DNA from: Gammaproteobacteria bacterium
Lineage (GTDB): Bacteria; Pseudomonadota; Gammaproteobacteria; Pseudomonadales; Pseudohongiellaceae
Assembly: GCA_003556835.1 (NCBI GenBank)
Contig: PWQG01000458.1
Coordinates: 1 to 12,466, forward strand
DNA: 12,466 bases
Direction of reading: 5' to 3'
Shown: positions 1 through 8,600 of the stretch, piece after piece
Layout of the letters: each line of letters begins with the position of its first letter
How positions within the stretch are numbered: the stretch's first letter is position 1
Made by a program: the position numbers and the translations under genes
Notes under the pieces: generated by a model
What the model saw: only the letters and a program-made list of their open reading frames with translations
Told to the model about the DNA's origin: nothing
Databases searched by the model: none

Positions 1-725
1 ATACGGCTGGGCCAGTCAATGCGGCTGGAATCGACCTCGGTCCAGCCTTCCGGCATCTGTTTGCTGATGAAGGCCGTGCCGCGCAGGTCGGTGATCTCGG
101 CCACCGGACGGCCGCGGGCGATGTCGTGCGCCAGATCCACCAGGGCGCGCTCTGCATTGCCATAGAGCAGGATGTCGGCGCCCGAGTCGATCAGCACCGA
201 ACGGCGTACCTGGTCTGTCCAGTAATCGTACTGGGCAATGCGCCGCAGGCTGGCCTCTATGCCACCGACAACAATGGGCGTGTGGTAGTAGGCTTCGCGG
301 CAGCGCTGGCTGTAGACGATCACGGAACGGTCAGGGCGTTTGCCGGGTTCCGCATCGGGGGTATAGGCGTCGTCGCTGCGTACGCGCAGGTCCGAGGTGT
401 AACGGTTGATCAGCGAGTCCATGTTGCCGCCGGTGACCCCGAAGAACAGATTGGGCTCGCCCAGGGCCTTGAAGGGCTCGGCGCTGTCCCATTCTGGCTG
501 GGCAATGATGCCGACCCGGAATCCCTGCGCTTCGAGCAGACGGCCGACCACCGCCATGCCGAAGCTGGGGTGGTCGACATAGGCGTCGGCGGTGACAATG
601 ATGATGTCACAGCTGTCCCAGCCCAGGGCATCCATTTCTTCTCGCGACATGGGCAGGTAGGGGGCGGTGCCGAAGCATTCGGCCCAGTACTTGCGATAGG
701 AGAACAGGGGGCGGGTTGGACGCAT
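1..725 (-). CDS. ygiQ: YgiQ family radical SAM protein, N-terminal part (runs off the left edge)
   Basis: Seen: reading leftward from the ATG at 723-725 the frame is open for about 241 codons to the window edge. The translation begins MRPTRPLFSYRKYWAEC and continues with LPMSREEMDALGWDSCD (about residues 24-40), DAYVDHPSFGM, NLFFGVTGGNMDSLINRY, KRPDRSVIVYSQRC and GGIEASLRR. These blocks match the E. coli YgiQ N-terminal domain (UPF0313) almost word for word. Known: YgiQ proteins are about 700-750 residues, with the radical SAM CxxxCxxC [4Fe-4S] motif well after residue 300, so it lies outside this window. The physiological reaction is not established. Start: an AAGAG sits 9 nt upstream of the ATG, and the E. 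coli protein begins only slightly earlier. A TAAAAT at 766-771 (minus strand) could be a -10 box but has no good -35. It lies 127 nt downstream of the DUF945 gene on the same strand. Probably cytoplasmic. Family assignment is very secure. Confidence 0.96.
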   Translation of the reverse strand, partial: MRPTRPLFSYRKYWAECFGTAPYLPMSREEMDALGWDSCDIIIVTADAYVDHPSFGMAVVGRLLEAQGFRVGIIAQPEWDSAEPFKALGEPNLFFGVTGGNMDSLINRYTSDLRVRSDDAYTPDAEPGKRPDRSVIVYSQRCREAYYHTPIVVGGIEASLRRIAQYDYWTDQVRRSVLIDSGADILLYGNAERALVDLAHDIARGRPVAEITDLRGTAFISKQMPEGWTEVDSSRIDWPSR

Positions 726-852
726 GAAAATCAACTCTTGGCTTTAAATGGCTTTCAGGAGCGGCATTTTACGCGAAAAGGACCTGAATTTCCCGTAAAT
801 CTTGCGCGTTGTCCGGATTGTTCCCGGCTGGTTGTTTGTCGACCGGCTTGAT

Positions 853-1569
853 TCAGGGAGCGCCGAGCAGGTTGGCCAGCGGGAAGACATTACCGTTGAT
901 GTCCACCCAACCGTTGTTGATGTTGATATAGGTCAGTGCACGACCCTGACTGTAACGGGTCCAGCCCTGCTGTTCATAGATGCGCACGGCTTCCTCGGCG
1001 GGACTGTCGAGCAGGGCGGGGGCATCAGCATCGATGCTCAGGTCCAGTCGCAGGGTTTCGCTCAGTTGACGCCAGCCTGCGGTTGTATCCCGTGCCGGCC
1101 AGTCGGCGCGCACTTGCAGGGTGTGGTCGCCATTAAAGGCGGGCAGCCCCAGGATGCTGCTCCAGCGCATCCGCCCGTCACGCCCGAGTTGCAGCAGGCC
1201 GGAGCCCGACAGGCGTCCCTGTGCCGGGCCGAGGTAGTTGTCGGCAGGACGCAGTTGCAGGTGCACCAGGGCAAACGGGGAGTCCACCAGATTCCATACC
1301 AGCGGGCCGTGATTCAGCTCCAGCAACAGGGGCAGGGGCTCCCCTCCCGCCTGCAGGTTTTCAAAGGGTTCGCCGCTCAGCGCGAGTTGCAGTTCGCTCT
1401 GGAGCCAGCCCCCACGTCGCTCCGTAACCCGTAGGTTCAGGGCCTCACTTACAGGGAGTCGATCGATGGCGCTGTGCAACTGGCTGCGTGCCACCCAACC
1501 CAGGATTGAAGGTATGGCCAGTGCAAGCAGGACTGCCGTCAGCAGGGTGGTGACAAAAAACGTCTTCAT
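853..1569 (-). CDS. Short DUF945-like (YdgA-type) membrane-anchored protein
   Basis: Seen: 238 residues. The N-terminus has a single hydrophobic segment (about residues 4-24, FFVTTLLTAVLLALAIPSIL) following one Lys, without a convincing cleavage site, so it is probably a signal anchor with the rest in the periplasm. Next comes VTERRGGWLQSELQLAL (about residues 48-64), resembling the DUF945 pattern of a Gly-Trp/Phe-x-Ser turn followed by beta strands. The tail YININNGWVDINGNVFPL (about 213-230) resembles the family's closing strand-turn motif. Known: DUF945 proteins are usually about 400-500 residues, so this one is roughly half length; function unknown. Start: GGAG four nt before the ATG supports position 1569, and a TATAAT lies 38 nt upstream. 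ygiQ follows on the same strand after 127 nt, so co-transcription is possible but not shown. The family call rests on motif resemblance and is moderate; that the gene is real is much surer. Confidence 0.72.
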   Translation of the reverse strand: MKTFFVTTLLTAVLLALAIPSILGWVARSQLHSAIDRLPVSEALNLRVTERRGGWLQSELQLALSGEPFENLQAGGEPLPLLLELNHGPLVWNLVDSPFALVHLQLRPADNYLGPAQGRLSGSGLLQLGRDGRMRWSSILGLPAFNGDHTLQVRADWPARDTTAGWRQLSETLRLDLSIDADAPALLDSPAEEAVRIYEQQGWTRYSQGRALTYININNGWVDINGNVFPLANLLGAP

Positions 1570-1606
1570 GAATCTCCGGGTGATTGTTGCGTCCAGTAAG
1601 CCGTCG

Positions 1607-1612
1607 ATTATA
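1607..1612 (-). promoter_or_regulatory. Candidate -10 box for the DUF945-like gene
   Basis: The minus strand reads TATAAT here, a perfect sigma-70 -10 hexamer, 37 nt before the ATG at 1569, giving an expected 5' leader of about 30 nt. There is no good -35 hexamer at 16-18 bp, so this would be a weak or activator-dependent promoter, or chance. Confidence 0.35.
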
Positions 1613-1718
1613 GACGTAATGTTGCCGGATTGGGACTGGCAGACATAAGGCCCGTTGATGGTCAGGATTGCGCTGGTTTATGACTGGTTAACGGATTCAG
1701 CAAATGTCCCACAAACGA

Positions 1719-1747
1719 TTGCATTGCCCTCATCGATTGGATAAAGT
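1719..1747 (+). promoter_or_regulatory. Candidate sigma-70 promoter of TonB receptor 1
   Basis: TTGCAT (1719-1724), a 17-bp spacer, then TAAAGT (1742-1747). Each hexamer alone is a mediocre match to consensus. The support comes from receptor 2, which has the same arrangement (TTGCAA, 17 bp, TACATT) with a similar spacer: both begin TGCC and end ATTGGA or TTTGGA. The spacing to the start codon is also similar (140 versus 146 nt). The predicted transcript start is near 1754. The rest of the 1570-1887 gap holds no gene I can support. Confidence 0.5.
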
Positions 1748-1808
1748 CGAGCTCGATTCCCGGAAGTTCCGTTGGTCTCAGAGCCCCTTCAACAGGCGAA
1801 AGACCGCG

Positions 1809-1825
1809 GAGTAGTGGTGAATTGC
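1809..1825 (+). promoter_or_regulatory. Conserved leader block of receptor 1
   Basis: GAGTAGTGGTGAATTGC in the untranslated leader matches receptor 2's GAGTAGTAGCGGATTGC (5582-5598) at 14 of 17 positions. Both begin exactly 62 nt after the last base of the -10 box. The flanking leader is much less similar, so this block looks preserved. Whether it is a protein site, an RNA element or simply residual duplication homology cannot be decided here. Confidence 0.45.
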
Positions 1826-1887
1826 ACAGCACAACAATACAACATTGAACCAGACGAGAATAACAAAATCCGTTGGGGGGGACTTTC

Positions 1888-4800
1888 ATGTCTAGAAGGC
1901 TTGGAAAGCGCAGTAACACCCGTGTGATTGCAGGAATGGTGACAGGTCTCGCCTGTATTCCAGCCCTGGCCCAGAACGCCGGTACCGATATCGAGGAAGT
2001 CGTGGTCACCGGTTCCTATCTCCGAGGCAGTCCACTGGATGCTCCATCCCCGGTGCAGGTTGTCGATCGCTCTGCGATGGAAGAGCAGGGGGCATCCCAG
2101 GTCTGGGATGTGATCCGCAACATGGAGATCAACTCCGGCTCCATTTCCAATGAAGGCGCCGACAGTGGTAATGCCCTGTTAGGTAACCTGTCCGGTACCG
2201 CCAATGTCAACCTGCGGAATCTGGGGGAGAACTCTACCCTCACCCTGGTTAACGGTCGACGTCAGGTGGCAGCAGCCACTTCCACCCCGACGGGTGGTGA
2301 GTTCGTGGACATCAACACGATTCCGCTGGTCATGGTCGATCGAATCGAAGTGCTGACCGACGGTGGCTCCGCCCTGTACGGTTCCGATGCCGTGGCGGGT
2401 GTGGTCAACATCATCATGCGCACCGACTTCGAGGGACTGGAAGTCTATGGCGAAGTGCAGGGCGTCGACGGGGCTGGCAGTCGCACCGACCGGACAGGCA
2501 GCTTGATCTGGGGGTGGGGTAATGACGCCGGCACCACCAATTTTGTGATTTCCGGCGAAGTATTCCGCCGCGATCCGGTACCTATCGAGTATGCCCGATT
2601 CTTTGATGACCGATCCGAGTTCAATGGTCAGGTGGGCGGCATGGGAACCCTGGTCAACAATGCCGCATTCGGTTCACAGCTCAACGAGTCCTACATCAAC
2701 CAGGCAGCCATCGATCAGGCCGTTGCCGAAGGTGGCAGCAACGAGCTGCGTTATACCGACCCGCTGTGTTCTGAATTGAACGCTGCCAACGGGGAGCCGT
2801 TCTACTGGGGAACCCGTACCTCATCGCGTGGTCAGCCCAATAGTGCCTGTCGCGAAGACACCTACCACTGGGATCTGTTGCAGGTTGGCATGGAGCGTGA
2901 CAGCCTCTCTGGTGCATTCAGCCACAGCTTCAGCGAAGCGGCAGAACTCTATTCCTTCTTCCAATGGTCGCAGACTGATATCGAGCGGGCCGATTCGGGT
3001 TATCGAACCGCGCGCGGGCCGGCCACTTTCCTGGCGGCACCCGGCTCGCACAGTGGTAATCCAATTGGTTTACCGCCACAGATCGCCTTTGGCAGCACAG
3101 CCGAATTGGGCTACTTTGCGCCCAATATCGGACTGGAACGTCCGACGGCTGCTGATATCCCCAACGCGCCCATTGCCGCGGCCAACGGTGGCCCCAATGT
3201 GCCGATGTCGGCCAATGTCCAGATCGGCAACATGCCGCGCACCGGGGGCGACACCAATCGCAATTTCACCGAAACCATGGGCGCCCAGGTGGGCATGCGC
3301 GGTGAGTTCTATGCCATGAATGATCGACGTTTCAATTACGACATCGGTTATTCCTGGAGTGGTACCAGTTTCGAGCTGGACTACCAGACGTTCCAGCGGG
3401 ATCGGGCCGAGCTGGCCGCCAATGGTCTTGGCGGGCCCAATTGCACACCCAATGGTGTCAGTGATTTCGACTTCCGCAGTGCCCGGCATGCAGCCAGTCC
3501 GCAGTTGCCCACGTTCTGGGATATCACTGGAGACTCCTTCACCCAGACATTCTTCCCGGGTTTCGTCCACACCACCCGGGAAAGCCTGTCCCTGGGGCTG
3601 ACCAGCAACAACCATGGTCAGGACGGCTGCATGTTCTACAATCCGTTCCTGACGGCCACGACCGATGCCGACCTGGCCAACCAGCAGGAGCTGGTGGACT
3701 GGATGATGCCCACGGTGCGCCGTGCTGACAAACGCAACAAGATGAGTGTGTTTGATGCGGTCATTTCGGGCGAGATGGTCGAAATGGCCGGCGGTATGTC
3801 CCAGTTTGCCCTGGGCTATCAGCTCCGGGAACAGAACAACAAGTCGAATGCGCCCTACCTGAACGATCCGGGTCTGCCCAATGCCATCCTGGCCTGGGGG
3901 CTGGATGGCCAGGTCAGCGATCGGCACTATGTCAGCAACAACTACGAATGTTCACAATGTATCTTCAACTACGATACGAATCGTAGTGTGCATGCCCTGT
4001 TCACCGAGTTGTCCCTGCCGTTCGCCGAGAACATTGAAAGCCAGATCGCACTGCGGTATGAGGACTATGGCGGCAATATCGGAGGGCAGTTGACGCCCAA
4101 GCTGGCCATGAGCTGGCGGCAGTCGGATGAGTTGCTGCTGCGTGGTTCCTACTCCCAGTCCTTCCGGGCACCAAACCTGACGGTGGTGGAAGAAGGTCTG
4201 GAGGCCAGTTCCACCACCTTCCGTGATCCGCTGCGCAACCAGGCGGTCCGTGCCGGAATGCTCCCGCCCACCAATGAACATGCCGAGCCGAACTCCAGCT
4301 ACACTGTCGGGGCACCGGCTCCGGATGTCGGCAACGAGTCGGCCAATACCTACAGCGTCGGTTTTGTATGGACGCCTTACGGTGCGCTGGAAGGTCTGAA
4401 CCTGACCGTCGATGCCTGGCGTTTCGAAGTGAAGGATCGTGTGATGCCCGAGCCGGGCATTGCGGCACTAGGTCCCGAAATTGAAGCCTTCGAGCGCCTG
4501 GCGCAGGATCCGGCCAACTATGTGTTCAACTCCTCCGTGGCCAATGACGCCGATGAGCGTTATGTGGCCTGTGATCCGACGGCGCTGGAAGCCGAGTGGG
4601 GTTCCGACCCCGCCAACTCCCGCACCGAGGCTGGTGGCGTGCAGGAAGGGTCACGCCTTGATTGTGTGGTCGATCCACGCAGTTATGTCGTGGATGGAGT
4701 GGTCCGTTCGGTGGGCAGCACGACGGCTGGCCTGACCACGCTGTTCCTGTCCACCATCAATGCTGGCGAGATCGAGTCCGATGGTGTGGACCTGAAGCTG

Positions 4801-5337
4801 GGCTATCAGTGGAACACCAATTTCGGACGTTTCAATGCAGGTCTGGATTACACCTGGGTGCGTCAGTACAAGCTGGTTGACGTGCCCGGCCTGGAACTGG
4901 GTCTTGTCGAGAGCGGCGTCTTCGATGCGGCTGGCACCACCGGTGATGGCCTGCTGGTTCGTTCTCTGCCCGATCACAAGGGCAGCCTGCGCCTGAACTG
5001 GTCCAGTCAGGATCTGAGCCATAGCATCACCGCGATAACGCGATACATCGGTTCCTACGATGATCTGACCTACCAGAACAACTTTGAAGATGGCAATGAC
5101 TATGTGCGTTCCATCATCACGCCGGAAGTGGGCAGCTACAGTAGTGTGGATCTGCAGTACAACTACAACCACGAATGGGCCAACCCGGACCTGGGCTCGG
5201 CGACATTCACCGTGGGTGCCCTGGATGCCTTCAATGCCAGCTTGCCATTCCGGTATGCAGGCAACCTGAACTACGACGCCTATGTGCACAATGGCACGGG
5301 CCGCCAGTTCTACGCGAGGGCGCTGTTCCGCTTCTGA
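1888..5337 (+). CDS. Large TonB-dependent outer-membrane receptor 1 of a tandem pair
   Basis: Role: TonB/ExbBD-energised uptake of an unidentified ligand across the outer membrane. Seen: 1149 residues. Signal peptide at residues 1-28 (hydrophobic 13-27, ALA cleavage site before Q29). A TonB-box-like IEEVVVTGS follows at 35-43. The plug domain contains SPVQVVDR, NVNLRNLGENSTLTLVNGRR and EVLTDGGSALYGSDAVAGVVN. A long beta-barrel follows, with SYSQSFRAPN and a C-terminal ARALFRF ending in Phe, as outer-membrane barrels do. The mature chain has eight cysteines (294, 321, 519, 581, 688, 691, 895, 926). Known: many TBDTs are 700-900 residues, so the extra length is probably extracellular loops. Start: an in-frame TTG at 1873 exists, but the ATG at 1888 has a GGGGGGGA Shine-Dalgarno five nt upstream and the same start context as receptor 2. 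It has its own promoter and terminator. No neighbour identifies the substrate; the family call is secure. Confidence 0.96.
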   Translation: MSRRLGKRSNTRVIAGMVTGLACIPALAQNAGTDIEEVVVTGSYLRGSPLDAPSPVQVVDRSAMEEQGASQVWDVIRNMEINSGSISNEGADSGNALLGNLSGTANVNLRNLGENSTLTLVNGRRQVAAATSTPTGGEFVDINTIPLVMVDRIEVLTDGGSALYGSDAVAGVVNIIMRTDFEGLEVYGEVQGVDGAGSRTDRTGSLIWGWGNDAGTTNFVISGEVFRRDPVPIEYARFFDDRSEFNGQVGGMGTLVNNAAFGSQLNESYINQAAIDQAVAEGGSNELRYTDPLCSELNAANGEPFYWGTRTSSRGQPNSACREDTYHWDLLQVGMERDSLSGAFSHSFSEAAELYSFFQWSQTDIERADSGYRTARGPATFLAAPGSHSGNPIGLPPQIAFGSTAELGYFAPNIGLERPTAADIPNAPIAAANGGPNVPMSANVQIGNMPRTGGDTNRNFTETMGAQVGMRGEFYAMNDRRFNYDIGYSWSGTSFELDYQTFQRDRAELAANGLGGPNCTPNGVSDFDFRSARHAASPQLPTFWDITGDSFTQTFFPGFVHTTRESLSLGLTSNNHGQDGCMFYNPFLTATTDADLANQQELVDWMMPTVRRADKRNKMSVFDAVISGEMVEMAGGMSQFALGYQLREQNNKSNAPYLNDPGLPNAILAWGLDGQVSDRHYVSNNYECSQCIFNYDTNRSVHALFTELSLPFAENIESQIALRYEDYGGNIGGQLTPKLAMSWRQSDELLLRGSYSQSFRAPNLTVVEEGLEASSTTFRDPLRNQAVRAGMLPPTNEHAEPNSSYTVGAPAPDVGNESANTYSVGFVWTPYGALEGLNLTVDAWRFEVKDRVMPEPGIAALGPEIEAFERLAQDPANYVFNSSVANDADERYVACDPTALEAEWGSDPANSRTEAGGVQEGSRLDCVVDPRSYVVDGVVRSVGSTTAGLTTLFLSTINAGEIESDGVDLKLGYQWNTNFGRFNAGLDYTWVRQYKLVDVPGLELGLVESGVFDAAGTTGDGLLVRSLPDHKGSLRLNWSSQDLSHSITAITRYIGSYDDLTYQNNFEDGNDYVRSIITPEVGSYSSVDLQYNYNHEWANPDLGSATFTVGALDAFNASLPFRYAGNLNYDAYVHNGTGRQFYARALFRF

Positions 5338-5368
5338 GGGCATCGTTCATAACGTTCGTGACAGACTG

Positions 5369-5404
5369 AAAACGGCGATACGGGTTACCTGTATCGCCGT
5401 TTTT
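5369..5404 (+). terminator. Rho-independent terminator after receptor 1
   Basis: The perfect stem ACGGCGATAC (5372-5381) / GTATCGCCGT (5391-5400) is extended inward by a G-T and two G-C pairs to a 3-nt TTA loop, and is followed by TTTTT at 5400-5404. It starts 32 nt after the receptor 1 stop codon, so the two receptor genes are probably separate transcripts. An A run on the 5' side makes it partly bidirectional. Confidence 0.92.
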
Positions 5405-5491
5405 CATGCCTTCCGTTTATCTATCCCATCACCGTGGTTTATGGCGCTCCGCGATCACCTTACGTAAACGTCAATTAGGGGTTAAATCTTG

Positions 5492-5520
5492 TTGCAATGC
5501 CTGTTTCATTTGGATACATT
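5492..5520 (+). promoter_or_regulatory. Candidate sigma-70 promoter of TonB receptor 2
   Basis: TTGCAA (5492-5497), a 17-bp spacer, then TACATT (5515-5520), each 4 of 6 to consensus. It lies downstream of the receptor 1 terminator and mirrors the receptor 1 promoter in hexamers, spacer length and spacer ends. The predicted start near 5527 gives a leader of about 140 nt. Between the terminator and this site (5405-5491) I see only a TTACGTAA palindrome at 5460-5467 of unknown meaning. Confidence 0.52.
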
Positions 5521-5546
5521 CAAACCAATTCCCTGTAGTTCTGTGG

Positions 5547-5623
5547 GTTCCACGCCTGGCGTAATAACGCAGGAATCAACAGAGTAGTAGCGGATTGCCG
5601 ATGCTTCGCAACAGGCGTGGAGC
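5547..5623 (+). repeat. Inverted repeat in the receptor 2 leader (possible RNA fold)
   Basis: GTTCCACGCCTG (5547-5558) pairs with CAGGCGTGGAGC (5612-5623): 12 bp with one G-T pair. Directly inside the outer stem sit GCGT-AATA-ACGC (5559-5570) and TTGC/GCAA (5595-5598 / 5608-5611), which would make a three-helix junction. The conserved leader block lies partly in the single-stranded part. The receptor 1 leader lacks a matching outer stem, so conservation does not support the fold. Confidence 0.4.
5582..5598 (+). promoter_or_regulatory. Conserved leader block of receptor 2
   Basis: GAGTAGTAGCGGATTGC, the counterpart of 1809-1825, beginning 62 nt after the last base of the -10 box in both genes. 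It ends 68 nt before the receptor 2 start codon, against 62 nt in receptor 1. Confidence 0.45.
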
Positions 5624-5666
5624 GGCATTACCCAAAACAACAAGAATTATCATTAGGGGGATTTTC

Positions 5667-8600
5667 ATGTCTAGATGGCTTGGAAAACGAAGCAAGGCCC
5701 GCGTCCTTACTGGCGTGGTAACTGGCTTGGCCTGTGCGCCCGCATTGGCCCAGCAAGCACAGCAAGTACAGGATGCCGAAATCGAGGAAGTGATCGTAAC
5801 CGGCTCCTATCTCCGAGGCAGTCCACTGGATGCACCATCCCCGGTGCAGGTTGTTGACCGGACATCCATTGAAGCCCAGGGTGCGGCCCAGATATGGGAC
5901 GTCATCAAGAATCTGGAAGTCAACTCCGGTTCAGTCAGTAACGAAGGCAGTGATGGTGGTCTGGCCAGCATGGGCACGGCCTCCGGTATGGCCAATGTCA
6001 ACCTGCGCAACCTGGGGGAAAACTCCACCCTGACCCTGATCAATGGCAAGCGCCAGGTGCCGGCTGCCACGACCACACCAACCGGTGGTGAGTTTGTGGA
6101 TATCAATACCATACCGCTGGTCATGGTGGATCGGGTTGAAGTGCTGACCGATGGTGGCTCGGCCCTGTACGGATCCGACGCCGTAGCCGGTGTGGTCAAC
6201 GTGATGATGCGTACGCAGTTTGAAGGCTTTGAACTGTACGGTGATATCCAGGCCATTGAAAAGGACCTCAGCAACCAGGACCGCACACTCAGCGCGATCT
6301 GGGGCTGGGCCAGTGAAAGCGGCGATACCAATTTTGTTCTTTCCGGCGAAGTATTCAGGCGCGACCCGGTGTCGATTGAAAATGCCCGCTTCTTTGATGA
6401 GCGCTCCGAGTTCAATGGTACCGTGGGTGGCTTGGGTACCTTGTTCGCTAACCCCAATTTTGGCTCGCAGCTCAATACCGCCTATATCAATGAAGAGGCG
6501 ATAGCCCAGGCCCTGGCTGAAGGTGGCGATGCCAATCCACGTTTCACGGATCCCCTGTGTTCCTCTCTGACCTCGGCGGACGGCACACCCTATTATTGGG
6601 GCACGCGAACTTCACAGCGGGGCGATCCCAGCTCATCCTGTCGCGAAGACACCTACGAATGGAGCCTGCTGAACGTCGGCATGGAGCGCAACAGCCTGGC
6701 AGGTTCGTTCATGCATTCCTTCAGCGAAGCCGCAGAATTCTATTCCTTCGGCATGTATTCGGATAGTGATATCCAGCGCTCCGATGCTGGCAGTTACAGC
6801 GCTCGTGGCCCCACGATGTTCCTTGCCCAGCCAGGCGCGCATGCCGGCAATCCGGCCTGGGGAGGGTACTCTATTGGGCAACCTCTGGAGCTAGGCTATT
6901 TTGCGCCAGCCGTCGGGCTTTCCCGTCCCACCGCGGCTGACATCACCAACGCGCCGACCGACATTCGCAATGGCGGACCCAATGTACCGAGTTGGGCAAA
7001 CCCGAATATCGGAAGCTCACCCCGTATGGGTGACAATAACCAGAGGAACCTGGTCGAAACCTATGGTATCCAGGCCGGCTTGCGCGGCGAATTCCATGCG
7101 TTCGACAACCGGCGTTTCAACTACGATGTCAGTTATGCGTTCAGTGAAACCAGCTTCGATCTGGAATACAAAACGTTTCAGCGTGATCGTGCTCATCTGG
7201 CTGCAAATGGCCTCGGTGGTCCGAACTGTACTCCCAATGGGGTGGCTGACTTTGATTTCCAGAGTGCGCGTGGACATATTTCCCCGGCCATTCCTACTGG
7301 TTGGGATTTCCTGTATGACGGTATGACCCAGACGTTCTTCCCGGGCTTTGTGTTCAATACCCGGGAATCACTATCGCTGGCACTGACCAGCAACAACCAC
7401 GGTCAGGATGGATGTGAGTTCTACAATCCCTTCCTGACCCGGCAGGCCAATCCCGAAATGGCCAATTCACAGGAGCTGGTGGATTGGATGTTGCCAACCA
7501 TTGCCCGTTCCGACAAACGCAACCAGATGGACGTGATCGATGCGGTGGTTGCAGGTGAGTTGTTTGATATGCAGGGTGGCACGGCCCAGTTTGCCCTGGG
7601 GGCGCAATACCGCGTTCAAACCAACAAGTCCAAGGCACCGGAGATGAATGTGCCCGGGCTCAATGCCATATTGGACTATGACGACGATGGTGTGCCGAAT
7701 GAGTTCCACTATGTGTCGAACAACTTTGAGTGTTCGATGTGTATCTTCAACTACGACCATGAGCGTTCCACCAGGGCCGTATTCACCGAGCTTTCATTGC
7801 CGTTCTGGAACAATGTGGAGTCCCAGATTGCACTGCGTTATGAGGACTACGGTGGCAATATCGGTGGTGAGGTGACGCCGAAAGTGGCGCTGAGCTGGCG
7901 GCCAGTTGATTCGTTGTTGTTGCGCGGCTCCTACTCCCAATCCTTCCGGGCACCGAATATCGGCGTACAGCTGGAAGGACTGGAGGCCAGTCAGGTGAAC
8001 TTCCGTGATCCGATTCGTACCCAGGCGGTGCGGGCGGGTCTGTTGCCGCCGACCAATGAACACGCCACGTCCCAGAACACCTATACGGTAGGTGAGCCGA
8101 CACCGGATATCGGCAATGAATATGCGGATACCTACAGTGCTGGCTTTATCTGGACACCGGGTGGGGCACTGGAAGGTCTCAGCATCAATGCCGATTTCTG
8201 GCGTTTCGAGGTTACCGACCGGGTGATGCCGCAACCAGCCATTTCTGCGATACAGCATGAGATAGAGGCCTTTGAGACTGCGGCTGCCAATACAGACAAC
8301 TATGTCTGGAATGGCACGATATCAGCCAACCCGGCTTCTGCCTATGAGGCTCTAGACCAGTTCACTTCCTGTGACCCAGTAGCCTTGGAGCAGGAGTGGG
8401 GTAGCGATCCGGAGAACTCAATGAATGAGGCCGAGCAGGTGATTCCTTTCTCGCGGGCTGATTGTGTGGTGGACCCCCGGACTTACGTGGTTGATGGTGT
8501 GGTGCGTTCCTTTGGCAGCACCACTGCAAACCTGATCACCATCAGTTCCGGTGCCATCAATGCCGGTGAAGTGACAGCAGATGGGGTGGATCTGAAAGCC

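Noticed and set aside
126..1434. Plus-strand open frames at 126-851 and 802-1434
   Set aside because: They are antisense to ygiQ and the DUF945-like gene, both of which have recognisable protein sequence and good ribosome sites.
1774..1805. Hairpin GGTCT/AGACC in the receptor 1 leader as an equivalent of the receptor 2 fold
   Set aside because: It has only five base pairs around a 22-nt loop and lies in a different position; chance is likely.
1939..1956. Lipoprotein signal (TGLAC) in the receptor leader peptides
   Set aside because: The residue at -3 is Gly and at -2 Leu, not a lipobox, and a clear ALA signal peptidase I site follows; TonB receptors are not lipidated this way.
3070..5343. 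Long antisense open frames within receptor 1 (for example 3070-3927 and 4651-5343, minus strand)
   Set aside because: They mirror the codon structure of the receptor gene, have no ribosome sites, and give low-complexity translations without family features.
5595..5666. Upstream in-frame starts for receptor 2 (TTG 5595, ATG 5601)
   Set aside because: They have no Shine-Dalgarno and would put an Arg-rich stretch before the signal peptide; receptor 1 supports 5667.
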